Origin: a virus
Direction: 5' to 3' (one strand)
Length of the DNA: 53,390 nucleotides
Virus record (IMG/VR): IMGVR_UViG_3300025307_000067
Location: 1-53,390 of that record
In this document: one piece after another, positions 1-7,996 of the stretch
Position numbering within the stretch: position 1 is the stretch's first letter
Layout of the letters: each line of letters starts with the position of its first letter
Translations under genes and position numbers: made by a program
Notes under the pieces: model-generated
Database searches by the model: none
Told to the model about the DNA's origin: nothing
Seen by the model: the letters and a program-made list of their open reading frames with translations, nothing else

Positions 1-34
1 CTATATTATAGTAAATTTTGATGTTTTCTACAAG
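1..34 (-). promoter_or_regulatory. extended -10 promoter reading out of the window to the left
   Basis: Read on the minus strand this is TTTACTATAATATAG, the same core as the promoters at 23483, 24462 and 29452. It would drive a gene beyond the left edge. A weak CTTG box lies about 20 nt upstream. Nothing else is seen in bases 1-76. Confidence 0.45.
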
Positions 35-76
35 AAATTTATCTAACTTTTTTGATATTAGGATGATTATTTCTCC

Positions 77-718
77 TCACTTCAAATCCAACCACTTATG
101 AATTTGGCAATTCAAGGTCACATCCCACAACTTTGCATCTAGAATCCATCCAGCTAACATCTTGCCAGACAAGGCCTCGTGGATTGGACTGAGAGCAAAT
201 CTTGCCTTACAGCCCAACTCTCTCAGAAGCCCTAAAATATTTGTAGCTCCATCAAAATCCTCTCGACTGCCTACCACTATTTTCACCCAGTCGAACTCTC
301 TCAAGAATTCAAAGGCATCTGGATTGTAGTGCCCAGGTTTGTAATCTACGATAAGGCACACGTTTTCATTCGGCTTCCGGCATTCCCGGAACCGGCGAGT
401 AGAAATCGTTCCATTCGTCTCGATGGAAATACGGTAGTTTTCCGGGAAGAGACGGTTTATCAAGAGGTGAATTTCGTCCTCTTGGAGGAGTGGCTCGCCT
501 CCGGTGATGGTAATCTTTTTGCAGCCATAGTTGCGGATGATCCTGACAACCTCATCGATGGTCGTCTCTTGGCCAGCTTTGGGATCTTGCGCTTCGGGAA
601 TGTCACAATACGAGCACCGGAGCGAGCACCCAGATAATCTTAAGAAAGTACTGGGACAACCCTGCCCCCACTTGTTAACTTCCCCATCAACAGATTGAAA
701 GATCGAAAATACTTGCAT
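77..718 (-). CDS. queE: 7-carboxy-7-deazaguanine synthase (QueE)
   Basis: Predicted radical-SAM enzyme that converts 6-carboxytetrahydropterin, the QueD product, into 7-carboxy-7-deazaguanine, the deazapurine core of queuosine and of phage 7-deazaguanine DNA modifications. It has 213 residues, the usual family size. Visible are the early FSIFQSVDGE stretch, the iron-sulfur cluster motif CSLRCSYC (Cys31, 35, 38), ITGGEP (71-76) and the SIETNGT strand. The ATG at 718 overlaps the stop of the gene upstream (TAATG), so it is coupled to that gene and, through it, to queD. Family assignment is firm. That the product goes into phage DNA is inferred from the phage setting. QueC, FolE and a DpdA-type transferase are not in the window. 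Confidence 0.93.
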   Translation of the reverse strand: MQVFSIFQSVDGEVNKWGQGCPSTFLRLSGCSLRCSYCDIPEAQDPKAGQETTIDEVVRIIRNYGCKKITITGGEPLLQEDEIHLLINRLFPENYRISIETNGTISTRRFRECRKPNENVCLIVDYKPGHYNPDAFEFLREFDWVKIVVGSREDFDGATNILGLLRELGCKARFALSPIHEALSGKMLAGWILDAKLWDVTLNCQIHKWLDLK

Positions 719-918
719 TAGACCAACTCTCCATTTATTTCAATGGTTCCAGTTTCTGGTGCCTCTGGAATCAACTCGGTTTTAACAGTAGGTAATAGCA
801 TACTAAGTTGATTAGCTGTGAGCAGAAGCGGAAAATAACCATTTCGCTTAAGACTATAAGAAAAATAGTCTGGTTCATCTCCTGCCTTGTGCCGAGTTTT
901 CCAGATAACGAGAATCAT
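718..918 (-). CDS. small protein of unknown function between queD and queE
   Basis: 66 residues starting MILVIWKTRHKAGDE. The ATG at 918 is preferred because GGAGGG lies about 9 nt upstream; a longer frame would need a GTG inside the end of queD. Its stop overlaps the queE start. It contains a SYSLKRNGYFPLLLT segment and no motif I recognise. Position suggests co-expression with the deazaguanine genes, but no function can be assigned. Confidence 0.7.
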   Translation of the reverse strand: MILVIWKTRHKAGDEPDYFSYSLKRNGYFPLLLTANQLSMLLPTVKTELIPEAPETGTIEINGELV

Positions 919-920
919 TT

Positions 921-1301
921 TTAGGCCCTCCACTCACATCTAGAACCAGAGGTCTCCCAGAGTTTGATTAAGGCCAGTTCACATCCTGTCTTCTGTAGAT
1001 GATGGATTAATATTGTAGCCATCCACTGAATCATATTCTCGGCAGTGGGGTTTTCACACACCCCGATCAAGCCAGTTTCATTGAGATATTGGTGATCTAA
1101 ATGTGCGATGATGTGATCATTGACCAGATCTTTCAGTTGTTTGAAATCAGCAATCATCCCTGTTTCTGGATCTACTGGCCCTGTTACCCCTACTTCTATT
1201 GTCCAATTATGGCCATGGAGATTTTGACAAGCTCCTTTGTGGTTAGGAAGACGATGAGCGGCTGCAAATTCAAATTGTTTAACAATGATAAGTTTTGACA
1301 T
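921..1301 (-). CDS. queD: 6-carboxy-5,6,7,8-tetrahydropterin synthase (QueD)
   Basis: Predicted to convert 7,8-dihydroneopterin triphosphate into 6-carboxytetrahydropterin, the substrate of QueE two genes downstream. The 126-residue length is typical. Zinc and catalytic signatures are present: the first His in AAAHRLP, the NLHGHNW pair, DFKQLK, LDHQYLN, NPTAEN and the terminal ETSGSRCEW. The start at 1301 overlaps the stop of the upstream gene, so the cluster reads as one operon. The assignment rests on the full set of family motifs. Confidence 0.95.
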   Translation of the reverse strand: MSKLIIVKQFEFAAAHRLPNHKGACQNLHGHNWTIEVGVTGPVDPETGMIADFKQLKDLVNDHIIAHLDHQYLNETGLIGVCENPTAENMIQWMATILIHHLQKTGCELALIKLWETSGSRCEWRA

Positions 1302-1729
1302 TATACTTCACTCCATTCGGCTTGCCGTAGGGTCACTTTCTCAGGGTTTCCCTTGATATGGTCCTGAAAACGATTGCTGATTCCAAACCCGTTCAACAGA
1401 CCCTTATTCTCTCCGGCCAAAGCCACATTGTAGAGATAATATACCGCATACTCCTGGGTTCTTGGGAAGTTTTTGAGGGTCTTGACTGCCCAGGTCCCGA
1501 ACCTCTGGTACTTCCTTTTCAGGTCATCTGGAAGTGCTTCTTCAAGGCGGATCTTGCACCAGCTGGACACCAACTCAATGGTGCCGGTCAAGAATTCCCG
1601 GAGAGCGTCTAATGACCAGAACTCCAGATTGGCCGGATGGGTAAGCATATGAGATACAATTTGTCGAGGATCTTGCTCGTATGCTGATACTTCCTGTCCA
1701 TCAATTAATATCCTACTGGTTAGGGCCAT
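1301..1729 (-). CDS. conserved-looking protein of unknown function
   Basis: 142 residues, mixed charge, no signal peptide or membrane segment. Segments such as FWSLDALREFLTGTIELVSSW and TWAVKTLKNFPRTQEYAVYYL look like packed helices. It has a strong ribosome site (GGAG, 8 nt before ATG) and the extended -10 promoter at 1745-1760 just upstream, so it appears to lead the queD-queE operon. Function not recognised. Confidence 0.75.
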   Translation of the reverse strand: MALTSRILIDGQEVSAYEQDPRQIVSHMLTHPANLEFWSLDALREFLTGTIELVSSWCKIRLEEALPDDLKRKYQRFGTWAVKTLKNFPRTQEYAVYYLYNVALAGENKGLLNGFGISNRFQDHIKGNPEKVTLRQAEWSEV

Positions 1730-1744
1730 TTAAATCTCCTTTAT

Positions 1745-1762
1745 TATATTATAGTTTTGTCT
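1745..1762 (-). promoter_or_regulatory. extended -10 promoter for the 1729-to-77 operon
   Basis: Minus-strand AACTATAATATAATAAAGGAG-like sequence (split here by its -10 core ACTATAATATA) lies directly before the ribosome site of the gene starting at 1729, leaving a very short leader. It matches the recurrent ACTATAATATA core and has no convincing -35. Confidence 0.5.
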
Positions 1763-1777
1763 GGTTCAACTTTAAGT

Positions 1778-2515
1778 TTATTGCGGTATTCTCTTTGGTA
1801 AAATTTCATAACCCACAAAATTTCTCCTATATTCCTTGTATAATTTTTCTTCTCCTGGACCACAAAATGGATCAAGTATGGTATCACCAATAATTGAAAA
1901 CATTCTCATCAGTCGGTAAGGAATTTCTTGTGGCCACCCAGAATCACCTTTGGCTCCAGTCTTTCCCTGGACATTCCAAACCTGTTGGAACCATAAGTCT
2001 CTCTCAAATTTGGTAAATTTTGATAATTGTCTTTGTATTTTTTGTTGACCATGAAACTGCCTCAATCTACCTTTACGAAATATTCCGATATATTCGTGAT
2101 CTTGTGAGACATAAGCATTGACTGGTAAAAAACCACTACCAAGAAATGCGTTAGGGCGATTACTGATTTTCTTCCACAAGATTGGAATGAGTGGAGTGAA
2201 ACCAATTTCTTTGCAACAAATAGTTAAAGCTGCAAAATTTGGATAGCACTCAAAATTCTTATTGATGGTTCTGGTGGCGTCACCAATATTTAAACAGAGA
2301 ATACCACCAGAAATAAGAGCTCGATAACATTCTCGGATGGATAAACTCAGCAGAGCTATTGAGTCAAACCAAAGCCCAGAATTTGGTCCACAGCCCTGAT
2401 CTTCGAAACTATTATCCCATTTTTCAATCATAGGATATGGAGGAGATGTTATGACACAATGAATAGACTCATCTTCCAGTTCTGACATATTGGCAGATGA
2501 ATGATAATAAATCAT
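1778..2515 (-). CDS. DNA methyltransferase, N4-cytosine/N6-adenine type
   Basis: Predicted amino-methylating DNA methyltransferase of the beta class. The catalytic motif IV appears first as TSPPYP (about residues 28-33) and the AdoMet-binding motif comes last as DPFCGPGEE (about 217-225), followed by FVGYEI. Length 245 fits stand-alone phage enzymes. No cognate restriction enzyme is nearby, so a protective or regulatory role is likelier than a restriction pair. The gene starts 1 nt after the helicase stop. The target sequence cannot be deduced. Confidence 0.88.
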   Translation of the reverse strand: MIYYHSSANMSELEDESIHCVITSPPYPMIEKWDNSFEDQGCGPNSGLWFDSIALLSLSIRECYRALISGGILCLNIGDATRTINKNFECYPNFAALTICCKEIGFTPLIPILWKKISNRPNAFLGSGFLPVNAYVSQDHEYIGIFRKGRLRQFHGQQKIQRQLSKFTKFERDLWFQQVWNVQGKTGAKGDSGWPQEIPYRLMRMFSIIGDTILDPFCGPGEEKLYKEYRRNFVGYEILPKRIPQ

Positions 2516-4042
2516 CTAATTATTTCCCCTCACAAAAGAAGAATCAATCACCGCTTGACCAAGCTCTATGCATTGTAGAATAGTCACCTGGTTGGCGAGG
2601 ATGCTCTTGTCGTCTCGCTGAACACTTACTCCAATCCTTGCCCTCATGGCTTCACGCTCACTATCCGTCTGATCCAAGCTAATCATCCCGTCAACATCAC
2701 CTAAGATAGCCACAGATTCTCCAATGTCCGATCTTTTCTTTGTCTTCCTCTCAATAGCTTCTTTACTGCCTGCTTGGAATGGCATTATCAATAAACTATG
2801 ATATTGTTGGGCCAGGGCCACTGCAAACCGGCGATTATCAACTATTGTATGTCTATCTGTTTGTCCGGGTTTCTTCATTAAGTCTGGAGAGTCTATAACA
2901 ATTACATCTGGGACGAACCCTTCCAGATGTTCCCAAACCTGAAGGGTGGCTTTTACCTCTGATATGCCAGCAGAATACATTGGCCAGTACTGGAATTTGA
3001 ATCTAGCTCCGCGAAGCTGCTTTGAAATCCCCTCTGCTTTTCTCCAGGCATTGCGCCATGTCAAGACGTCACATTTCCATTCTTCGGCCCAGGTTTCCAT
3101 TTGCCAACTCTTCTGTCCTCGACAGACCGCGCATGGTTTGTATCCTGGGTGCTCCTGGCCAAATATCGGTCTTGGTTCTTCTCCTTTGTACAAGGTTATG
3201 CCACAAGTTCGGTCGGGTCGATAGCAAGATCCATCTTGATTGAATTTGCAATCCCAGACCGGCATCCAGATTTTACCATCCTTTGGTGGGCGAATTGGCA
3301 TTGCACAGATGGATTGGATGAACCTGCGAGTCTCTTTTCTCTTATTCATTTCAAAACTGAATCTGGCTACATTCAATCTATTATAGAGGGCTTGATCTTG
3401 GATATAAGTACAAGCCCAGGATTTGCCTGCTTTGTAGGCCCCTACCAAGCCCCAAGCATCTTCTCTTACCATCGGTCCAAGTAGTCTGCCAAGATCTCCA
3501 GGAAGAGTGAATAATTCATCATCAGTTGTGAAGGCGTCTCTGACTGACTCCATATCTCTAAGCGGTTCACAACCCAAGGTCACTACTTTCTCTGGGGCGA
3601 TGAAATTGGCTACTGATTCTCTGGCTGCTAGGATGTTTCCTTGACCAAGTCTTTCTTCAAGGTCTTCTTTCAGGAGTGTGAGGGCACGCTCCTCAAAGTA
3701 TTGTTGTGCTTGGTCAAGGAGATATTCTTCATTGAACTCACCTTGTTCATAGCTTTCTGATATAGAACTGAGAAATTGACCGATAAGCTCAGAAAGATCT
3801 GAATCCATGCCGGCTCGACGGTTGGCTTCATACAAGTCCTGGATATGACCTTGAGGAGCGCGATCATATTGGGCCAAATATTCCAATGCCCACAAGGCCA
3901 CTTTTTGCATATAAGGTACAGTCAGATAGCGTGGTTTGTAAGCTAATGCTAGATTGCGGAGCACCCTATCAGAGATTATCATTCCAGTAAGGATCGAACG
4001 TTCGATCTGGGTGTCGGCTCTTTGGCGGGTCCAAGTGGTCAA
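2516..4042 (-). CDS. DnaB-like replicative helicase
   Basis: 508-residue RecA-fold ATPase resembling phage DnaB/gp41 helicases. An N-terminal helical region (about 1-150) is followed by the ATPase core with Walker A GAYKAGKSW and Walker B VIVIDSPD. A Cys-rich insertion between them (CKFNQDGSCYRPDRTC and CAVCRGQ) looks like a zinc-binding module not usual in DnaB. The start is a TTG at 4042 just after the upstream stop at 4046; an internal ATG 21 codons on is the alternative. Its partner is probably the TOPRIM primase at 9594-10484. Confidence 0.85.
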   Translation of the reverse strand: MTTWTRQRADTQIERSILTGMIISDRVLRNLALAYKPRYLTVPYMQKVALWALEYLAQYDRAPQGHIQDLYEANRRAGMDSDLSELIGQFLSSISESYEQGEFNEEYLLDQAQQYFEERALTLLKEDLEERLGQGNILAARESVANFIAPEKVVTLGCEPLRDMESVRDAFTTDDELFTLPGDLGRLLGPMVREDAWGLVGAYKAGKSWACTYIQDQALYNRLNVARFSFEMNKRKETRRFIQSICAMPIRPPKDGKIWMPVWDCKFNQDGSCYRPDRTCGITLYKGEEPRPIFGQEHPGYKPCAVCRGQKSWQMETWAEEWKCDVLTWRNAWRKAEGISKQLRGARFKFQYWPMYSAGISEVKATLQVWEHLEGFVPDVIVIDSPDLMKKPGQTDRHTIVDNRRFAVALAQQYHSLLIMPFQAGSKEAIERKTKKRSDIGESVAILGDVDGMISLDQTDSEREAMRARIGVSVQRDDKSILANQVTILQCIELGQAVIDSSFVRGNN

Positions 4043-4045
4043 GTT

Positions 4046-4759
4046 CTACTGTCCCAACCAAGCGTTAGCAGCATCCCATTCGATATCATTGATGTGTAAA
4101 TCTTTTGACATGGCTACAGTCGGACCTGGCTCTACCATCTTGCCAGATTCATGGGTGATGATACAACAATGAATTTCTTTGAGGAGTTGAATACCAGCCA
4201 TGTTCAAAGGAAAGGCCCCGAAATGATTCCATGCTCGGAAGTAGACGTAGTAATGAAGATAATCCATCTGAGCAATTTTATTGTAGATAATCCGAGTATC
4301 AATCATTCTGAGGCAGGGGATTGACACCGTATCTCTATCATGTGGCTCAATATATCTCTCTACATCATTGGGCAACCCTACAGGCATTACTGCCTGTTGA
4401 ACATAGAACCCCGCCTGGGCATAATGCTTGGCAGTTGCATGAATGGCCGGAGTTAAATACTGAGCATAGGTGTATGATTCATGCTCAGCAGGGGGTTCAG
4501 TGTTATACAAATATTCTCGAAGATATTTCTCAGCATCATCTTCGGTGCATGGCGACAAACAACCTGGTTTGGCCAATGGTACCAGTGGGCGCTCATGTGG
4601 ATGACTGATTTCCACTGAGCAAAAGTCCAGGGCCTTACGGAGCATCCCAGCCCTAGAGCCGCCATCCTTATGGTATTCGCGGCCTCTGGACATGATTTCC
4701 TGCATGATGCCCAACCATGCCTGCTCCAAAGTTCTAACTTTCAGATTTGTGGTAATCAT
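4046..4759 (-). CDS. thymidylate-synthase-like enzyme
   Basis: 237 residues with the thymidylate synthase/dCMP hydroxymethylase superfamily pattern. The catalytic cysteine lies in SIPCLRMID (Cys149), the conserved helix in FRAWNHFGAFPLNMAG (174-189), and the late strand in DLHINDIEW. Asn186 takes the place that reads uracil in thymidylate synthases; dCMP hydroxymethylases have Asp there, so dUMP is the likelier substrate. The protein is shorter than cellular ThyA (264 or more residues). The start overlaps the stop of the HAD-like gene (ATGA). It could be a plain dTMP synthase or make a modified pyrimidine. Confidence 0.72.
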   Translation of the reverse strand: MITTNLKVRTLEQAWLGIMQEIMSRGREYHKDGGSRAGMLRKALDFCSVEISHPHERPLVPLAKPGCLSPCTEDDAEKYLREYLYNTEPPAEHESYTYAQYLTPAIHATAKHYAQAGFYVQQAVMPVGLPNDVERYIEPHDRDTVSIPCLRMIDTRIIYNKIAQMDYLHYYVYFRAWNHFGAFPLNMAGIQLLKEIHCCIITHESGKMVEPGPTVAMSKDLHINDIEWDAANAWLGQ

Positions 4760-5190
4760 TTATCTTCCTTCCAGTACGGTTTGAAGTTTTGTAGAGTCAT
4801 TAAGGTATCAGAGAAATTGCCTAAAAATGGAATTGCTCGATCATCAATGTAAGCTACTGCTGGAACTTTTCGATTAGTAATCTTATGAATGAGATCGCCA
4901 ACACCATATTTGTAAGTCCAAGCAATTATTCCAGATGGATTGCGGGTGGTATGGATGACAATCTCATAATTTAGCATACATAGTTGTTTAAGAAAACCTA
5001 GAGCCCCAGGCATAGGATCACCCAGATGGTCAGGACCTTTCCAGCCTATGTATTCTGCTAATACTCCATCGAAATCAACACAGATGGTTTTTGGACTGGC
5101 TTTATAGCAATCGTAACACCAGTCTTCTTTATCTTCAATAGTGATTTGTTTTTCTGGTGAGATTTCTTTTTCACATTGTGAGCAGTTCAT
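4756..5190 (-). CDS. HAD-like phosphatase with N-terminal zinc ribbon
   Basis: 144 residues starting MNCSQCEKEI. The ATG at 5190 has AGGAGG 8-9 nt upstream and overlaps the stop of the gene before it (TGATG), so it is preferred over a longer frame. Two CxxC pairs (CSQC, CYDC) form a probable zinc ribbon. HAD motif I is DFDGVLAEY, the second motif HTTRN, and motif IV YIDDRAIPF. The substrate is unknown; placement beside a thymidylate-synthase-like gene suggests nucleotide metabolism (inference). Confidence 0.8.
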   Translation of the reverse strand: MNCSQCEKEISPEKQITIEDKEDWCYDCYKASPKTICVDFDGVLAEYIGWKGPDHLGDPMPGALGFLKQLCMLNYEIVIHTTRNPSGIIAWTYKYGVGDLIHKITNRKVPAVAYIDDRAIPFLGNFSDTLMTLQNFKPYWKEDK

Positions 5191-5594
5191 CAATACGGCC
5201 TCCTGACAATCGGTTCCAAACATTTCAATTCTGGCGTCCACGCCCCAAATTGTTTCACTACTTCCGGGAACTCTTGAATCGTATGTTTACGTAATGCCCA
5301 TGTCTCGTTTTGAGTTAGGGCGATGTGGAGGAGCTCATGGTAGAGTAGGGCTTGTTTATCATGATCGGAGGCACACTCCCACCATTCGGCCCATAAAATT
5401 ATTACATAATCAAAATCTGATAGGTGTTTCCATGGACCATGTGCAAGATGAGTCTGTCCAAGCCAGGTTGATTTTTTGGCTGATTTGACCAGATATTTGA
5501 TTTTGGCCTTACAAGCATCCATTAAAGGATTCTGTAAAAATCTGGCTCTGGCCAATTCTTCGACATCTTCTGGCGCATCGAGATAATCAGGCAT
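5190..5594 (-). CDS. putative phage metallopeptidase (HExxH)
   Basis: 134 residues. The zinc-peptidase motif HELLH lies in ALLYHELLHIALTQ, preceded by YVIILWAEWW. This matches the small putative phage metallopeptidase family, whose substrate is unknown. It ends in PIVRRPY, a relative of the R-[IVL]-P-Y tails seen in other proteins here. It overlaps its upstream neighbour by 8 nt. Confidence 0.75.
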   Translation of the reverse strand: MPDYLDAPEDVEELARARFLQNPLMDACKAKIKYLVKSAKKSTWLGQTHLAHGPWKHLSDFDYVIILWAEWWECASDHDKQALLYHELLHIALTQNETWALRKHTIQEFPEVVKQFGAWTPELKCLEPIVRRPY

Positions 5595-5859
5595 GGTTAG
5601 CCTCCTTCTTTTTATAATAGATTATTTGAAAGACCCAGATGGTATTTGCTACTACGATTGAAATTCCACCTGCGAAAGAAAACTGCTGATTTAAGGATGG
5701 ATAGTAGTGCAAATTCCACAGACCCCAGACTGCGAAGAACCCTATTGTCAAAAAGCTAACTCCTCTCACTTGCTTTTGTTTGTAGAGCAGAATGATGCTG
5801 CGCCAGATAAATAAAGATCCGAGAAATTCAAACAATCCATTTATTGTATCTGGTGTCAT
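5587..5859 (-). CDS. small three-helix membrane protein, PQ-loop/SWEET-like
   Basis: 90 residues with three hydrophobic helices (about 8-26, 35-52, 60-80). The pattern GLFEFLGSLFIWRSIILLY, then VRGVSFLT, resembles half-PQ-loop (SWEET/MtN3-like) proteins that turn up in phages. Transport or superinfection roles are possible but unproven. Start overlaps the upstream stop by ATGA. Confidence 0.68.
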   Translation of the reverse strand: MTPDTINGLFEFLGSLFIWRSIILLYKQKQVRGVSFLTIGFFAVWGLWNLHYYPSLNQQFSFAGGISIVVANTIWVFQIIYYKKKEANHA

Positions 5860-6155
5860 AGATTTACTTCGTTCTGGTTTTCTTCGCCCTCTTTCATAAT
5901 TTTTCCAACTTCAACTCGTGCCTGCTCCTTCCGATATTGTTTGGGGAAGAAGTGCTGGCGGAGTTCTTGGAAAGACTTGAAAATCTTTGGTTGTTTATTT
6001 TTGGAAGATGAGTTTACTACAGCTACCACTTTTTGTGTATCTGGAGAAATTCCATTACACCAAGAAAATCCAGGGCATTTTTCCATTGGAGAAATATAAT
6101 TGCCTTGCTTATCTATCAGAGCACATCTTCCATCGCATTCAAATTCTTTAGCCAT
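5856..6155 (-). CDS. hypothetical Cys-containing protein
   Basis: 99 residues. The N-terminal half has four cysteines in C-x3-C...C-x4-C spacing (CDGRC, CPGFSWC), a possible small zinc site. The C-terminal half is basic and helical. Preceded by the ACTATAATAAAAGGAG promoter/ribosome-site block at 6165-6182. Function unknown. Confidence 0.68.
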   Translation of the reverse strand: MAKEFECDGRCALIDKQGNYISPMEKCPGFSWCNGISPDTQKVVAVVNSSSKNKQPKIFKSFQELRQHFFPKQYRKEQARVEVGKIMKEGEENQNEVNL

Positions 6156-6164
6156 AATAATTCC

Positions 6165-6182
6165 TATCTCCTTTTATTATAG
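6165..6182 (-). promoter_or_regulatory. extended -10 promoter before the 6155 gene
   Basis: Minus-strand ACTATAATAAAAGGAG overlaps the end of the initiator gene and leads straight into the next start codon. It belongs to the recurrent ACTATAAT class. Confidence 0.45.
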
Positions 6183-7805
6183 TCCTGGCTGCATCATTCT
6201 TAATTCTGGTCTAACTGCTAGTCTATCAACTCCAATAGAGTCCAAGAAATTCTTTACCGGCTTGTTATCAGGGTTGAACCAACCAACATTGACAATCTCT
6301 GCTGCATCTTCAATGGAGTCCAAAAATTCTTTGAAGAACTCTGGCCAGGTATTTCTACCGATAGAATTGCCATTCGTCTTCAACCTGTACTCCTGTACAT
6401 ATCTTTTCTTGAGGTTGATTATGTTGCTGGCTAATCTTGGCTTGTCTTCTGGCATTATTTTCTTAGGAATGATATCTATGGCCAGTTCCAGCTCTCGTTC
6501 TACCGACTTGAGGTCAATAGGCATCTGTTTGACAATCTTGACTGGATTTGCCATCCATACTCTCGCAAGGAAGGAGTATCCTTTATGTGATCTCATCGCG
6601 CCAGACAAATATATCTTCTCTCCTTTACCACCATAATCCACTCCCAACATATTATTGAGCAGTTGATATAACTCACGGCGTTCAGCTTGGTCAAATGTTC
6701 GATCAAGAAATCTCTCTCTCAGAACTTTCTCTGTCAGAGGATAATTGCCACCTGGCATTATCTTACCCTTCATATTATTGACAATAGCTTGTATCTCATC
6801 TGGTCGGAGGTAATTGCTTGGGCCATATATGAGTGCCTTGACCACTCTGGTGTCTTTATGATATTCTTTGGTGTCCAGTCTGGGTGACCTGACAAGATTG
6901 AGATTCTCTCTTATCCAGTTCATATCGAGGGTGACTTCGATAGGATATTTCTTGAGTTCGCCTACTTTCTTTTTCTTGAAATCATTTCTTTGGATTGGCT
7001 TTAATGTCTCGAGTTCCCATAAACGGAGATGCTCTTCAACAGTGCCAGCGGGAGCCTTGGTTGTATAAGGAATTCTTATTGGCATATTATATTCCTTTTT
7101 TGTAGGGAGGTTTATTTGTTCTATAGGGGGGTTTTCTTTTGAAGGAACTTCCTTAACAAACAGAACCGAAGGTTCTTTAGTATTATCTTTAGATAATACT
7201 CCTATACCAATATCTATACTATCTATACTTAATAGATTAGTTTTCTTATAGGGTTCACTTAGTTTTCTTATAGGGTTGCACTTAGTTTTCTTATAGGGTT
7301 CGACTTCTTTGATGTTTTGAAAATACTGCATTTCTTTGATCCCGAGTTGCTCACAAATCCAGTGTTTTTTGGCATAAGTGAAGTGCCTGATTATGGAAGC
7401 GAGAAGTTTTTTAGTGGGAGATAAATTTGAAATGAGTATATCTTCGTCGATGGTCAAACCAAGAAGATTGTCGTCTGGTGGTGGTTGCAGGAGTAATTCT
7501 ATCATTCGATTGCAATGGCTTCCATGACGCTTAATAAAGCCGAGTTTTTCGAGCTTCTGAAGGTGTTTTAAGGCAGCTTGACCACCACCACGAATACCAG
7601 ATCGTTTAGCTATTTCTTCATTCGTGATTTTGCAGGTAGTTTTATCATCCCCGCTACCCTGTATGGCAGCCCAGATAACGGAGAGAATAAGGGCATCCCC
7701 ATTGCTCTTAATGCTGCTATCTCTGAGGATGAACCAGGGTGCCTTTCGGAATTGTGGAGTTGGATCACTTGAGTTTTGAACACAGTCTGTGGGGGAGATT
7801 GGCAT
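6177..7805 (-). CDS. putative replication initiator with N-terminal winged helix
   Basis: 542 residues. The N-terminus (about 18-110, ALILSVIWAAIQGS ... ITNEEIAKRSGI ... LKHLQKLEKLGFIKR) is a winged helix like phage replication protein O. A low-complexity linker (about 165-240) follows, then a large unrecognised C-terminal domain. The linker DNA carries three 22-23 bp direct repeats (7237-7304), the arrangement of lambda ori inside gene O, so an origin-binding role is inferred. Residues MPIRIPY in the middle match a motif shared with other proteins here. AGAGG lies 9 nt before the ATG and can be masked by the leader RNA. Confidence 0.62.
   Translation of the reverse strand: MPISPTDCVQNSSDPTPQFRKAPWFILRDSSIKSNGDALILSVIWAAIQGSGDDKTTCKITNEEIAKRSGIRGGGQAALKHLQKLEKLGFIKRHGSHCNRMIELLLQPPPDDNLLGLTIDEDILISNLSPTKKLLASIIRHFTYAKKHWICEQLGIKEMQYFQNIKEVEPYKKTKCNPIRKLSEPYKKTNLLSIDSIDIGIGVLSKDNTKEPSVLFVKEVPSKENPPIEQINLPTKKEYNMPIRIPYTTKAPAGTVEEHLRLWELETLKPIQRNDFKKKKVGELKKYPIEVTLDMNWIRENLNLVRSPRLDTKEYHKDTRVVKALIYGPSNYLRPDEIQAIVNNMKGKIMPGGNYPLTEKVLRERFLDRTFDQAERRELYQLLNNMLGVDYGGKGEKIYLSGAMRSHKGYSFLARVWMANPVKIVKQMPIDLKSVERELELAIDIIPKKIMPEDKPRLASNIINLKKRYVQEYRLKTNGNSIGRNTWPEFFKEFLDSIEDAAEIVNVGWFNPDNKPVKNFLDSIGVDRLAVRPELRMMQPGL
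7237..7304. repeat. three iterons inside the initiator gene; candidate replication origin
   Basis: Three direct copies of TTAGTTTTCTTATAGGGTT start at 7237, 7259 and 7282. The 22 and 23 bp steps are about two helical turns and are not multiples of three, so the protein is read in different frames through the copies (EPYKKTN, NPIRKLS, EPYKKTK). That argues for a DNA-level function. The neighbouring 7085-7236 stretch is AT-rich, as expected of an unwinding element. Confidence 0.65.
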
Positions 7806-7959
7806 TTAACAATCCTCTCAAATGGAAAATTAATAACTTTCATAACCCCTACCTTATTGCCTTAAATGGAAGATATGAAGGGTGCTTGGAGTAGCCTGCA
7901 GAGCTACTCCAAGCAATTGAGGAAAAATTTGATGCCCTGTTTCCATTTGAGGTATTTTT
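7806..7959 (-). promoter_or_regulatory. structured leader RNA of the initiator gene, possible translation switch
   Basis: The transcript from the promoter at 7960-7996 should begin near 7953 with CCUCAAAUGGAAA. It then has a perfect 11-bp hairpin (7884-7894 with 7904-7914). The 5' segment (7940-7951) can pair with 7860-7871 (one G-U) or, with 12 perfect pairs, with 7817-7828, which abuts the ribosome site. The two pairings exclude each other. Confidence 0.55.
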
Positions 7960-7996
7960 ATTATATTATGAAACACTTAAACTTCAAAGAATAAAA
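7960..7996 (-). promoter_or_regulatory. bipartite promoter of the initiator operon
   Basis: TTTTATTCTTTG (7996-7985), exactly 19 nt, then TATAAT (7965-7960). Identical architecture occurs at 11399, 15426, 23575, 31881 and 37973. Read as a sigma-70 promoter it is TTTGAA-N17-TATAAT. Confidence 0.75.
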
